Notes: generated from the sequence alone by a model not told the origin. A DNA stretch of 64,000 nucleotides from Moringa oleifera (GCA_021397835.1 JAJFZO010000882.1:2360501-2424500), one strand, 5' to 3'. Positions 22,991-35,896 are shown, counted from the stretch's first letter. Program-made: numbers and translations.

Positions 22991-24427
22991 TCACTTCTTT
23001 CTGCCACACCGTTTATCCATCCCAGACTCATGGCTGCAGAACTCGCCCAGAAACGTCTTCGCAGCGTCCAAACTCGGGTAGTAAGTGGGCTCGAGGAATA
23101 TCTGACTCAGCGAGTCGCATGAGTCGGAACTCACCACGACTCGGTTAGCGTGAGCCTCCAAGCTCCCCATGACCACCGCCACGACCTGTTTGTAGGCGAA
23201 GAAGAACCTCTTCAACGCGGCTTCTATGGCCTGCAACCCTTGAAGAAGATGGATCTTCTGGAATTCTCTCTTATCCTTGTACAATTTCATGGCTGCCTCT
23301 TGAATCCTTGGCCCTCCCGTGGGGTCCACCTCTACCCCCAATATGAAGGGTACCTTGTGTTTCAGTTCCTTGGACAGCTTGGTAATTTCGACTAATCCGA
23401 CGGATCTGAAGCAAAATGCTTCTTTTCGGGTTAGGGTTTTGATTTGCAGCTGGTTCTTGAGCTTCAGGAAATCCTCCGGGTCCATTAACAGGTTGAGGTC
23501 TTCGATCTCGGCGAGAAGCTTCCAGATTCTCTCCAGCAAGTAGCAGTCGGTCGATGCTGTTTCGAACTCATTGTTTTCGATTCGTGAAGTGATTCGCTTT
23601 AGTAGCTCCCGCGATGCGTGAATCCAGGACTCAAGGATCTGGTGCGTGGTGTAGAGCGTCTGGTTCTCGTGGTTCCCTATGTGACCGTAGGGGTTGTGCT
23701 TTAGGCTGTGGAGCTGGTTTGGGTTGCAGACAGCGTCGTAATCGAGGCTTGGTTTGCCGGCCAGGTTGGGCTCGCCTAGGCCGATGGTGTACGGGCATCG
23801 CCTCATTTCGCACTCGATGCTGTACAGGATCTTCTGTGCAACGTCTTCGGATTTCCGCCATGTCACCAGGCGGGGCAGCAGGCTGGCCTCGCTGGTGCGG
23901 CTTACCACGGTCGTTGTCTCCACCTCGCCGCCCCCGGCCACCTTCCAGACTTCGGCCGAGCTCCCGTCCCTAGCCAGAACACCGCTTGATGAGCGAAGGT
24001 CTGTGGTCGGCGCCCCGCTGCCACCCTCGATCTCATCGTCCTCGCAGATCGCTGCGACAAGCTCGATTTGGCTGGTAGCCAAAGCCTCGAGCCGCCGCTT
24101 CCACTCGCGCCGATTCCCATACGGCCTCGGGTCCGACAACACAATCGACACAAACCGGAACGTTATCTCCAGAGCTTGCAAAGCCGGCTTCAAAATCGAC
24201 TCGCTCTTCCAATCAGGAAACTCCCTGGAGCTCCACAGCTTCCTCAACTCCGGAAGCCGAAGATACTGCTCGTAGGCCGAACAAGCCGGAGCAGAGGAAG
24301 AAGACGGCGACGCACTCGACACCACAAACGGCACCGGGATCAAAACGTTGAGCTTGTTGGATAATTTCGGGGAATTGTTCGGCATATCAGGTGAGACCAT
24401 GTTCGCTTTCCAATCCAAATCAACCAT
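22991..24427 (-). CDS. HSPRO2: HSPRO (Hs1pro-1-like) stress-response protein
   Basis: Single-exon gene of 478 residues, like Arabidopsis HSPRO1 and HSPRO2, which are homologues of the sugar beet Hs1pro-1 nematode-resistance protein. The Arabidopsis proteins are linked to basal defence and to SnRK1 energy signalling, but no biochemical activity is established. Family hallmarks include MVDLDWKANMVSPDMPN at the start, AYEQYLRLPELRKLWSSREF, GLGEPNLAGKPSLDYDAVC, NHENQTLYTTHQILESW, LLMDPEDFLKLKNQLQIKT, EVDPTGGPRIQEAAMKLY, and CDSLSQIFLEPTYYPSLDAA near the end. The start is the ATG at 24427. The frame stays open 21 codons further upstream, but the known N-terminus begins here. A TATA box lies about 130 bases upstream. 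The coding region is clearly GC-richer than its surroundings. The symbol follows the Arabidopsis family, and the paralogue is not resolved. Confidence 0.95.
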   Translation of the reverse strand: MVDLDWKANMVSPDMPNNSPKLSNKLNVLIPVPFVVSSASPSSSSAPACSAYEQYLRLPELRKLWSSREFPDWKSESILKPALQALEITFRFVSIVLSDPRPYGNRREWKRRLEALATSQIELVAAICEDDEIEGGSGAPTTDLRSSSGVLARDGSSAEVWKVAGGGEVETTTVVSRTSEASLLPRLVTWRKSEDVAQKILYSIECEMRRCPYTIGLGEPNLAGKPSLDYDAVCNPNQLHSLKHNPYGHIGNHENQTLYTTHQILESWIHASRELLKRITSRIENNEFETASTDCYLLERIWKLLAEIEDLNLLMDPEDFLKLKNQLQIKTLTRKEAFCFRSVGLVEITKLSKELKHKVPFILGVEVDPTGGPRIQEAAMKLYKDKREFQKIHLLQGLQAIEAALKRFFFAYKQVVAVVMGSLEAHANRVVVSSDSCDSLSQIFLEPTYYPSLDAAKTFLGEFCSHESGMDKRCGRKK

Positions 24428-24553
24428 GTTTACCTTCTCTCCTACAAATTCGAAGACGAAAAATGAAATATAGAAATGGCGAAAATTCAATTTTTCTCGT
24501 GGGCTTTTGTTGATTTGTCTTTCTTCGTGGAACCGAGGAAGATAAGGGAGGGG

Positions 24554-24561
24554 TATATATA
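24554..24561 (-). promoter_or_regulatory. TATA box of the HSPRO gene
   Basis: On the minus strand it reads CTATATATACCC, about 130 bases upstream of the ATG. A transcription start near 24525 and a leader of roughly 100 bases are expected. Confidence 0.65.
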
Positions 24562-27469
24562 GCAGTGGGAAACACAGAGAGAGAAAAGGCGTGTGGAAAG
24601 AGGAGGAGGAATTTGAAAGTCGGGGCGGTGTTGAAAATTAATAAATAAAATGGAAAAAAATAAATAGTTTTATTTTATTTTTATTTTTAAAGTTTTTAAA
24701 AAATTAATTGAGAGGAAAGAGAGCAGTGGAGCTTATCCATATCACCTAACGTGGAAGCTGTCTTTGGTCTGTACCCTTTGAAGAAGGAAACTGCAGTGGT
24801 TGGAATCTAATGGGAAATGACCTTAAGACAATGTGGAACGGTTCCATAGTTGGACTCTGGTCCCTTTTTCTGGTTCAATTAAGTCCGCCATGGAAGCTAA
24901 TCTTGTCTGCTCGCTCTCATTTTCTTGTCTTGCAATCGCCACTAACACATTGCCACATGTCACCCCAGGACGAAAATTCCAAACAAATTTGATATTATTA
25001 ACTATATAATCAAATCATATCATAAAATAGTAAATCAAATCAATCAAATTAAACATAACTCATATGAGCAGTTTGAGTATAATTGCCTGTCTAGATCAAT
25101 CGAAATTGAGTTAATATGATAAATTTAAAGGTTTTATTTTTTAAAAAATTTTAAATGGACACTAAAAAATGAATAATATCTTAAATAAAGTTCTTCTAGT
25201 AATGGGAAATTTCTGCTTCATTTCTTTTGAAAATAAATATTTTTTTATTGAAAACACTTTGCCCACAATTATACTAATTAACTTAATATCTTTTAGATCA
25301 ATTTTTTTTAGGTATTTTCAAAGTTATATTAATTAATAGTTCAAAATATTGGGAAAATATATTTTTATGAAATTTAATTTTTATAATATTTACTGACAAA
25401 ATTTTGAAAATTCTAAGTTTCTGTTGGGTTAGGTTCATGATAGAGGATCGATGATGAGGTTGCAAATAACATAAGGCTAGTACGTGATGCATCGGATCAT
25501 GTACCATAAGGGTGAGCTTTTTTATTTAAATAATTTAATAATTTAAAATTAATTTAGGTAAGAAAAGGGACAGTGTTAGTGTGTTTGGGTTGTCTTGTAG
25601 TAATTTCATGGGATGCTTCATGATGTTCCAAGCGTTGGGTCTACTGGTCAAAATGGGAAAATGCTTACCCCTTAACCCAAGTAACCATTATCTTCATAAA
25701 ATTACAGCATATGCCATTGTCGGTTCGAATCAATGCAACTCCCTTCGTTAGTTCCGCGGTTCCAGGGAAAACGACTGCATCCCACCTCTCAGAATTTTAA
25801 ACGTTCGGCCGTCCATATCCCACGTTTCCCCCTTCCCCTTCTTCCCAGTATTCCCCCTCGCTACCACCAAAATTTGAAATTATAATGCCTTGAAAGTCAA
25901 TTTATCTTTGAAGTACCATTTCCTTTTTTAAAAAATTATATTATCATCATAATTTAGCATTTTTTTATAACCATAATATTATCAATTTTTTTGATATTTT
26001 TTTATGGTAATCAACAAAAAAAATTTAAAGCTCAATAATTAATTTTACAAAATTTTAAATTTATCGTTCAAAAATAAACCGAGTGACAATAAGATTATTT
26101 TGAAAGTGAATAATATTTATGACATGAATAATAAGTTAAATAATTTATATAGTGCGATTCGAGATAACATTTTTATTGAATAATATTTGACGTCATTATT
26201 AATAAAATATTTTTAATTTATATATATAATTCCGTAAATACGGGTTTTGTTTTATATTTTCTTTGGTAAAGTATTGGTGGCCCAAAATTAAAAGAGAATT
26301 TAAAATAAATAAATAGAGAGAGAGAGAGAGAGGAAAGTTAATGCTGACCTTGAAGAAAACATGGGCGTTCACGTTGTGGATAAGTATCTTCCTTTACCTT
26401 TTGTCTCTTTCTCATCCTTCATCTTTGTTTTTCAAACTCCGTTACCCAATACACGCACACGTCACATTAAAATAAAAAAATAAAATAAAAATTTTATTTA
26501 AAAAATGTGTTCAAAGTTGGATAAAAGAAGCATCACTTCTTGGACTTGATCTCCGCGTCTGACGCTTAAAAATGCCATCCACAGCCTATTGGTCCACTTG
26601 TCGCCCACTGATTGCTGATCCATGCACTCTAGGCCGTAGTGCTCCCCACCTCGGCCGCGCTTTAACCCGCCAACTAATCACGCGGCCAAGCACGTGACAA
26701 CAACCACTTCTCTCGCAACACGTGTCGTGGCAAGTTCATTACCTACCCTACCTGTCGGACCAATGCGGCGGTGCCAAGCAGCCACTTCGTTCCTTGCCAC
26801 GTGGATTCCAGTTTGAAGCCGGTTGGGTGGCTTGTGACGGTTGGTTGGCTTGCACGTCCAGCGAGAGGACGTGCCTCAGTGGATCATCCCCCCCCCCCAC
26901 CCCACAAAAAAAACATGGCCCGCCGCAATAGGGAAAAGGCAAAAAAAATTCATTATTTTTCTTTTGCTATTTAATATTATCTAGTTGGAAATGGCAGTTT
27001 ATTATTATTTAATTTTTATTATTAATAAAATTATTACTATTTGACTTTGAAGGGAGTCAAATCGTGGGCTTATAACTGTTTATGGGATTACTCGAATTCA
27101 GATTTTGCGGGCGATGGTCTTGATATCATGCATTTAATCGGGCCCCACCATTGGAATAAGGCCCCACCATTGAGCCGTTCTATTCTCTCTTTTTTTTCTT
27201 TTTAAAAATACAATATTATTTTGATTTATTCAATTATATTATATATTTTAATTTTTGTATTTTATCCTACTAGAGATAAGGAAGAATAAGAATTTCTTGT
27301 TGACGGTTAGCAGTGTGAACAAGGATGGTACTTTCCCCATAATAGGTTGTAAACTTTGACAATGTAATATCCGTTCAACGAGACACCAATGGAATAAATT
27401 CTGAGAAAAAGAAAATAGGATTTGCAAGCAATTTTTTATTTTTAAAATATTTTAATTTATAAAATATAA
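24562..27469. other. HSPRO upstream region and gene-free DNA with a G-box-rich island
   Basis: Mostly AT-rich. About 26520-26935 is an island of balanced composition with CACGTG at 26691-26696, 26719-26724 and 26798-26803. It may be distal regulatory DNA. ORFs in it (26722-26931, 26748-26942) show no family similarity. A (GA)n tract lies at about 26314-26332. Confidence 0.45.
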
Positions 27470-27700
27470 TTTAATTATATTAAAAATTAAAAAATATTCA
27501 AATTAGAGATATTACTCAATAAATTTTAACTTAAATTTTTTTGTGAAGGTAAAAAAATGTTGAAGTTATCATTACAAAAAATGTCAATTTTTTGAATATT
27601 AAAAATATTTTTTAATTTAATATTATTAAAAAATTTAAAATTTTATTAAAAATAATTTTAAAATAAAGTAAATAAATTATTTAAATATTTTAAAAAATCG
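27470..27700 (+). repeat. AT-rich dispersed repeat, copy 8 (partial)
   Basis: Family blocks AATATTCAAATTAGAGATAT, CAATAAATTTTAACTTAAAT, GTGAAGGTAAAAAAATGTTG and TGAATATTAAAAATATTTTT occur in order. Confidence 0.5.
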
Positions 27701-28259
27701 GATTGCAATGAGATTTTAAAATTATTTGACTAATTTAGTGGCGGAATCCAATCTTTTCCACTACCTCGCATAAATAATGAATCGATCCCGTTGCTAACCA
27801 ATATAACTCAATCTTTTTATTTTTCCTTGTAATTTTAACATTCTCGAGTGACAAGATTTTAACTTTTTAAAGTATTTAAGAACTTTACGGCATTATCTTA
27901 ATGGAACATCGGATTCTCTTCATATCATTGTTCATTGTAATTATCCAAATTTGGGTCGAAATCTTACTTTACTTGATTATTCGTTTATCATCACGAGCAA
28001 TCAAGTATATTCTTTAAAAAAAAAAATGTAACGGCGTAATGGAATATCAAAAAGGTATTATCAGAATTTTGTAATAATTTATTTAACTATCGCCTTGTGA
28101 TCCATTGTAAATTTTGAAAAATCTCAAAGGATGGAATAAAATCTTATCCCGTGCTCCCAACCATCTTTTGTATGATTTTATAATTTTATAATTTCATTTG
28201 AGTTAGATTAAAATTATTTAATTTAAATCGTAAAGTATTAATTGAGATCATTGTATTTC

Positions 28260-28660
28260 AATATTTTACTTTGGGTTTTAATTTATATTATATTGAAAAA
28301 TTTTAATAGTTAAAAATATTTAAATTAAATATTTTATATAACAAAATTTAACTTCAAGGAGCATAAAAAAATGTTCAAACTATACATATAAAAACAAAAT
28401 TTAAAAATTTTAAAATATTAAAAATATATTTTTTAATAAGTTTACATTGTTAAAATTTTAAATAAATATAAAATAACTTATAAATCAAAATTTTTTAAAA
28501 TATAAAAATTAAACTATAAATAAAAAGTAAATTTTATTTGAATCATCTTTTAAATATTTTAATAATCAATAGACTATTAATTTTTTATAATAGTTTGAAA
28601 TGAAATTTAAATGAAATTAAATTAAAACATTTAAAATACAATTACTCAAATTGAAACTTC
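28260..28660 (+). repeat. AT-rich dispersed repeat, copy 9
   Basis: Family blocks in order: TATTTAAATTAAATATTTTA, AAAAAAATGTTCAAACTATA, TTTACATTGTTAAAATTTTA, TTTGAATCATCTTTTAAATA, TTTTTTATAATAGTTTGAAA. Confidence 0.55.
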
Positions 28661-29439
28661 ATAATGAAATTAAAAATATGTTTAATTTATTAATTTAAAT
28701 TCTTTCTTTTTATATTATTAAAAATAACCTAAATAAATAAATAAATAAATTCTTGTTGTCCTACCTTAAATTTCAATTTATCGATGATTACCCCCACAAA
28801 CTCAATATCCATTATTAATTAATGTCGCTAACAAGCTAACACTAACGTTAATTGCAGATTAGAAATCATGTAGACTCATTAATTTAATTTAAAAAATTAA
28901 CAATAAAAAAATGAAGGAAGATAATGTTGGAATTAGGACAGACCAAAGTTGCTTTCTTTGTTGGTACATATGATGTTGTAGTGGGTGGACATTAAATGTT
29001 AGTGGTGCCACCATTTGCCTCCTAATTTGTTAATCAAATACCATTAAAAAAGGTGACAAAACATGGGGACCAAACTGATTAATTAATTAATTAATTAATT
29101 AATTAAATGATTAGTGGGTAATCCATTAATCGCCGGGGCAGCGCGGTAGCTTTAACATTTAGGCATGATGTTGCAAAATTGTCAGCAACATGAGTTTCAA
29201 TTTCCTTATGGTTGGGTTGAAAAATGTTTTTATGATATGCTTATATTTATTTTATAAAATGTGTGTGTTATATAAATCACTTTTAATGATTATTAAGTGT
29301 TACAAAATCTTATGCCTTTTTTTAAAAAATAAATAAATATTGTTGGAAAGTTTCTTTATCGTAAATATAAAAAAATATTGAAGTATATCAATTTTTTTTT
29401 TTACCTTTTTAGATCAATTGTTTATCCAGTATTTTGATT
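28661..29439. other. Gene-free spacer with short tandem repeats
   Basis: Contains an (AAAT)n-like run at about 28728-28752 and a (TTAA)n run at about 29077-29105. No ORF or RNA gene is supported. Confidence 0.5.
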
Positions 29440-29810
29440 TAGTGTAATTTAAATTTTTTAAAAAAATTAAAATTAAAAAAAATAAATTAAAGATCTTATA
29501 TAATAAATTTTAATTTTTTTATAAATATAAAAAATCAAACTGCCGTTGCAAAAAATAATTTAAAAATTTTTAATTCTAAAAATATTTTTTAAAAAAGTAA
29601 TTGTAAAATTTTTTAAAAAATATTAAAATATAAAAAATAAACTTGAAATCAAGTGTACAATTTATTAGATATTTCAATAACAAAAATGTCATTAATTTTT
29701 CACAATTATTTAAATCAAAGTGCAGTTCAAATCAAAATCAAAAAATTAAATATATAATTAATTTAATTGAGACACCAATATTTAAATTTAAAAGTAGGTA
29801 TAGTTCAAGA
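29440..29810 (+). repeat. AT-rich dispersed repeat, copy 10 (well preserved)
   Basis: Blocks in order: GATCTTATATAATAAATTTT, TTCTAAAAATATTTTTTAAA, GAAATCAAGTGTACAATTTA, TTCACAATTATTTAAATCAA, then AAAATTAAATATATAATTAA. The 92-codon ORF at 29643-29921 is a chance reading frame through this repeat. Confidence 0.6.
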
Positions 29811-32800
29811 TTTTTTTATATTAATCCAAAATTTTGTCATAATTATATATCAAATAAAAATTTACTAGTTGAATACAATATATATGTATATATATATTAT
29901 TTTCATAATACCACTTTTTAAGTGTAATTTTTAATTAAATAAAATCATATAATTAGGATTAAAATAAATAATATTTTTTAAGATTAATTCCTATTTGGGA
30001 GTTTGACAAATTGCTACCATTCATGAACGTCCAACACCTCCGAGAACCACATGCACTTGTGATCAAAAGTCAAAAATTGGGATCAAATGAAAAGGCTCAT
30101 CTATTCCATTGGTAAACCCTAAAGAGAGGAGTATACAAAGCATCTAATGCCAAACACAATGTGATTGGTGATTGACCTAATTAGGGCCTAACAATTTAGT
30201 GGGTACCCATTTGGGGTGTCAACAAGATCTCTTGTTGCACGACAATTTCATTTTGATGTGAAAATTCTATGGAAATCATGGAATTTGATGGAAATCATGG
30301 AATCCCCACTTCGTGAAGATGTTGAAATTTGTTTATCACATGATAATAGTGGACTTGCACACCTACGATTGACAATGTTTAAGAAATTTTGTTCATGTTG
30401 TAACGTTGCAATAGAAGGAATTAACTCATGGGTTAATTTTCAATTACGTTCATTGATATTCAAATAGTTCATAAACATTAAAGCATATATTTCAAATTTG
30501 TATATTTTAATTTATTACATAATTATCTTTTATAAGACATGATAATTTAACTTTTTATATATTTATAAATATATTTTAATTTGGGTAAAATCGTACATAT
30601 TACTTTAAAAAACAAACAAAAACATTATAATATAATCATTAATATTATTATTCACGTGAAATCGAATTATATCGAGTTATAGATGATTGTAGTTTGACTT
30701 AAATTTTATTTTAAATTATTGATTTATATTTTTTAAAAAAATTAAAAATTAAAATCTAAATCATTAAAATTCGATTATAAATCGATTTAAAAATTAAAAT
30801 TATAATAAATAGTTTCTGTTTGATTTAATAATATAATATTTTGATTCAATTTATCAATTTTAAATGGGAAGTAATCATGGTTACATCTAAAGAGTGAAAA
30901 TCGAATTCATAATTTTATATTTATATTTTATATTTTTTAAAAAATAATTATTTTTTTCATTTATTGTTTTTTCTTTTCTAACATCTAATGTCATTTGAAA
31001 TGAGCCATTGGAGGTTTCCTAAATTATAACGTACCACTTGCTAGCAAGAAAGTTGTCCCACACGCTTCTTGCAATCACAAGAAAGCATTTAATCTTTCAT
31101 TTGCCTAATTTGTTTTGGCATCAATTAGTGATTTATAAGCATAAAGATTCTTACGGATAGGAACAAATCCTATCTCGTGCACCTTAGGAACTTCTCTATC
31201 TTATTCTTTCCTTATCCAATTTATAAACCAATTGCACCAATCCATAGCAATAAATTAAATTTTGAGAAAACCCTAATAATCATCGGTCGATTATCTACTA
31301 ACCCTAATTTACACGCCACAACTATTGCATCACGCCTTAAAGTCCTATATTTGTCTATACTGAATTCAAAAATCAATAAATTGTTTACCCCATCACTAAG
31401 AATTTAAAGTGATAACAGTAAGTGTCGTTCTTGATTATGAATCTTGTAGGGCACGATAGGATTTTCTCCAAAAATTTGATCGACATGTGAGCAAGTTTTG
31501 CTTCCTTGCTTCTATGTGATATCATAGTGGTAGACATCACATAAGTGACATGTTACGGATTTGCTTCCTTGACATAAAGTCAATAATAATTCAAACACCA
31601 CTACTGTGACCGGACAATTGAGGAGTGCGGCTTGATTGCGCTTTACTGTATAGTTTAATTATGTTTTTGTATGTAGATGTTTGATTTTTACTTTATGAAA
31701 ATGTTATGAATTTAAAATATGTTTATAAAAAAATTTAAATTATTTTTTATATATTTTTATTGATATAATTTTTACATGATATAAAGATTTGATTTTTATA
31801 TTATCACCATTTTTTAGATTTTGACGTTAGATTGTGAATGCAGTTTCCATGAATTATTGGTATTTTTTTAAAAAATACAAATATTACCTTGTCTTGATTT
31901 AAATCAATAAAATGTGCTATTTGCATCCTTGGATGGAAAATAGATAAATATTTTTCTTCAAAAAATGTTTTGACTATTTTTTTTCTTTTTTTATAAGTAT
32001 AATAATCAATGAATATTTTCTTTCCATTTTTAGTTCAGACCCAATTAACTAGTCAAACAGATTTTTAAAAAATGTAAAAAAAAAAATCCAATTTTTACAA
32101 ATAGTCTATCAGTTTTCTATAATAAATGACTAACTTTTTCTGGTTTCAGATTTTGCTCAGCATAATTATTTGCATAAAATGCCAAAATAGCCCTTGAAAA
32201 TTTTGAGGATTTGATGTTATAAACTTTAGCATAGTAAATATCAAAAAACTAAAAGAGTATTACCTTGGACAAAAATATTTATTTAAATTTAAAAAACTAA
32301 CAGAAACGATAAAAAACAGGATCTTCCTTAACATGCCAGAACCAATTGCTAAAATGCTAGAAACTGAACTAAAAGATGAGGGACCAGTAAAGGGCTGGAA
32401 AACATAATCCTTCTCAGGCGACAGCCTTTTTTACTTCATTTCTTCTTCGGTGACAGGAGGGGAATGAATTAAGGATGCATAATGGGCCAGCAATTAGAAG
32501 TCCTTTGCATTGCACCTATTAGCCAATGGGCTAATTGTGTCCTACAAAGGCTAGGCCCAATTTACAGGAAGTTAGAAACCAGCCCATTTCAATTCAACGA
32601 CTAAACCATTCGCCCTGACTCTTCTTTCTCTTTCTCTCCAAGATTTTCAGGCATGTGATCCGTGTCCTTCACTTGAAAGGTTGAACCCATTTGCCATTCA
32701 GTCCTGCATTTGCTGAATGGATTCCCCGGCAAAACTTTGACTCAAAACATATACTAGAATGGACCCAAATGGACTCTTCAAACACAAAATCCCCAGTCAG

Positions 32801-33373
32801 CTTAGCCATTCATGGCCTTAATACTAGTACTTACATGGATCAGCCAAAGCTGTCAACAAGCTTACAGCTTATCTTCTACTTACTGCACTGCCCAGCACCT
32901 ACCTTTACCCAAAACATGGTAGCCAGGCGGCAAAGAAGCACTCACACTCAGCACACAACGTAGAACACATCAAAGAATAACAACCACCGAAGAGATTCTA
33001 GCAACAGGAACCAAATCAAATTCATAGAACATAGAGTTACCCTGTCTGCACAATCCTGCTACTTGCTCCAATTTTGATCTGCTGCTCCTAAGAATAACCT
33101 AATCACCAAAAACTTGGCATAAACATAATTTTAACCAAACCAACCACGAGGAGAATTGCATGGCACTGGAAGGGTTATATCATTGTATTAAGAGAAAAAG
33201 GCAATCAATAAGTAAATATATAAGATTACCAACAAGAAAATATAACAGATTAAAAACATAATTTTCTACTCTCCTGGAACAAAATAGTCAAAGAAACATA
33301 ACAAAGAAATGTTTCAAAAAACATAAGACCAAACATCATTGTCCTAAACATTTTGATAATAACCATTACAAGC
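29811..33373. other. Gene-free spacer and 3' UTR of the P0 gene
   Basis: Balanced patches at 30000-30450, 31000-31640 and 32390-33180 have no recognisable coding sequence. An imperfect inverted pair, AAATCCTATCTCGTGC near 31166 and GCACGATAGGATTT near 31452, brackets about 285 bases, and its meaning is unknown. About 33180-33373 should hold the P0 3' UTR. Confidence 0.45.
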
Positions 33374-35223
33374 TTAGTCGAACAAGCTGAAACCCATATC
33401 ATCATCAGACTCTTCAGCTGGTTCTTCCTTCTTCTCTTCCTCCTTGGCAGCAGCAGCAGCAGGAGCAGCACCTGCATCAGAAGCAACAGGGGCAGCCGCA
33501 ACAGCAAACTTACTAGGATCCTGCATTCAGACAATTGATGATATAAGAGATGTAGAAGCTCAGACAACACTCAAAAGAAAAAAGAAATGATTGACATTGA
33601 TGGAAAGTGTTATAAACCTTGAGGTACTCCTTCACTTTGTCAGCCTGGGGGAAGGAATACTCAGTTGCCACAGCAACAGCCAGCAAGTTCTTGTAGGCGT
33701 TTATGAACATGTGCGGTGCTGCAGCAAGGGTTGGGTATGAGATAGCCAGAGCCAAAGATGTAACCATTGAGACACCAGCAGCAAACTTCTCCACAAGGTC
33801 ATCTTCAGTCAGATCCAGCACCTCTGGGCTGAAGACTGAACCATTGTCATATACAGATAGGACAATGAGACCATATGAGAAGGGCCTAATCCCAAGCTTG
33901 GCAAGAAGAGCAGCCTCAGAAGATCCAACCTTGTCACCCTTCTTGATAAGCTCCACAGGGGTGATAATTTCAACAGTACCCTTGTTAATCTTAGTTGGAA
34001 TGTTAAGCACCTGAAATACAATAGATTTAAGCATTCAAAAATATTTCAAAAAAAAGGGTAAAACAGGATTGCTACAGCAATTACACGCTAAGTTAAGGAC
34101 CTGGAAGAAAGATGTCTGTGATGGGTCGAGCCCAGTGTTGCCAGGAGGAACAACCACATCAATTGGAGCAATCAAACCTACACGAGCAGGAGCTCCAACC
34201 TGTTCACACAAGAAGATTCAACAGTCAACATCAACTTAAGGCCAAGCAAAATAGAGAAGCAAATCACAGGCTTGAACCAGCAGAAGACTGCATTAGAACA
34301 TAGCATAAAGAATATTCAAATGTCCAAGAAAGTAAAAAAATAGTATTAATTTTTTATGCAGAAATTTACCCTCAAAAGTGAACAATATCAAAATCTGTTC
34401 ACCTACCCATAACTAGTAAATTTCTGTTCTATAAGCATGCTAGAACTTTAGCTAAACCAGAGAATATAAGTCAATCTGGAATCACAACGCAAATACATAA
34501 GAAAGTCAAGTGAACTCATACAATGCACTGATATCATTAAATCTTTGATTACTCATACTTCAACAAACAATAAACTAAAATTACCAAGATGCAAAAGATA
34601 CATGCTTCAACAGATATATAAAGGATAACAAATTCAACCAGCGCACCTTGTATTTAGCAACCTCCTCACTCACTTCCTTCAAATCACCCTTGGTAAAGAT
34701 CAATCCCACATTGCCCTAAACCAAAAAATGCAAACGTAAAGCTCAAGTTAGCATAAGCGAATACAAAAGAGAAATTCACAACCATTCGATATTCTTCAGA
34801 CCAAATAACAAAATCCATATGTAATTCTTCAAGTAAATAAACAAAAATCCATGAATTACTTCAACAAGCCAACTATAACTACGTAATTATTTCAGCAAAC
34901 TAACAAAGACGAGCTTCTTTCAGCAAATACATTCGTACTCAAACGGGAAGGCACCAAGAACAAACCTGGAGTAGGGGGATGAGGTTGAGAAAGCCCTCGT
35001 TGCCGGTCTTCTCAGCGTGGATCCTGACGGAACGCTTCATCATAGTGTTCTTCCCCATGAGGACCACAGAGTCGCCACGCAGACCCTTGCGGATGTTCTG
35101 GAGCTGATTGGAACCGACATTGTCGGCGGCCACAATCAGGATCTGGCTGTACTCATCGAGCAAGTTGCAAATCTTAGCATCGTAAGCAATCTTCTTGTCC
35201 GCCTTCGATGGTTTGGATGTCAT
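33374..35223 (-). CDS. RPP0: 60S acidic ribosomal protein P0 (uL10)
   Basis: Base of the ribosomal stalk: it binds 25S rRNA and anchors the P1/P2 dimers that recruit elongation factors. Coding exons on the minus strand: 35223-34966, 34715-34647, 34199-34101, 34010-33618 and 33520-33374. All introns are phase 0, and the product is 321 residues, normal for plant P0. The uL10 domain starts at [20 protein letters not shown] and includes [14 protein letters not shown] and [20 protein letters not shown]. The P0-specific insertion follows ([20 protein letters not shown]). An alanine-rich hinge leads to the acidic tail [13 protein letters not shown], the universal stalk C-terminus. The ATG at 35223 begins [11 protein letters not shown]. 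An in-frame extension upstream is probably leader. The gene is divergent from SYP31 across 673 bases carrying telo-box and site II motifs. Confidence 0.97.
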
Positions 35224-35896
35224 TGCTGCCTTGATAGGAGTTGTCTTTTCTTTCCTTAATGAACAAACTAGCGAACTAGCTACAAAGTAACTACACAAAC
35301 AAGAACAGTAAAACAGAGGGCCAAGACGAAGCGAAGCTCAGTCAAGGCGGACAGCGAACAGCGCCGTCTCTTTAACCCCTCTGAGAGACGAAAGTGTAAT
35401 AAGAAAGCGGGAACGAAAAAACCCTAGAGCACTTCGAAGGCTGTTGAAGAATGAAAATGCTGTGTTGAATGAGGATTTAATGAGAAGAAACGTAAGGAGA
35501 CCTAAATCAAACGGTTGAAACTTTCTGAATCTATTTGGATCTGACGGCTAGAGTGATTGAATTTATTGGGCCTTGGAGACCCAGTGCTTCTCTTAATCCT
35601 AAGTAGGCTTGGCCCGACCAGTGCTTCGGCCAGAAAACAACGCATCGGGCCACACATTAGACTACGTGCCGTTTGTAGTGAAAAGAAAAAACGGCACGTT
35701 CTTCTTCTTCCAAATAGCAAAATGAGGCTGTTGTTGCGGCTCCAAATGCGTCGTCTTTTGGAAATTTGAAGGGGAAAAACACCAAATCGTTACCAAAAAT
35801 TGAAGATAGTGAAGGTAAAATGAACAGTCAAATATAACTAACAGTGGGGTTAAGTAAATCGAACTACGGAGTGAGGCGCCAATTCGATTGCCCTGA
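35224..35896. promoter_or_regulatory. Divergent promoter region between P0 and SYP31
   Basis: 673 bases separate the two start codons. It contains a telo box AAACCCTA (35419-35426) and site II-like elements, TGGGCC at 35567-35572 and GGCCCG near 35611-35616, plus GGGCC at 35646-35650. In Arabidopsis, telo box plus site II combinations drive ribosomal protein genes in dividing cells, so they probably serve P0. Sharing with SYP31 is inference. Confidence 0.6.

Noticed and set aside
23614..24364. Several overlapping open frames opposite the HSPRO gene
   Set aside because: They are antisense shadows of a GC-rich single-exon gene with clear family identity on the other strand.
29643..29921. 92-codon open frame
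   Set aside because: It runs through a copy of the AT-rich repeat and its composition (N, K, I, F, Y) is what random AT-rich DNA gives. The same applies to 47007-47291.
31166..31640. Possible LTR-element remnant, with a primer-binding-site-like GTGATATCATAGTGG and an inverted AAATCCTATC/GATAGGATTT pair
   Set aside because: The match to a methionine-tRNA primer site is weak, and there are no paired LTRs, polypurine tract or coding remnants.
32691..32963. 90-codon open frame in a balanced patch downstream of P0
   Set aside because: No family similarity or coding pattern. The patch could be transcribed, but nothing in the sequence shows it.
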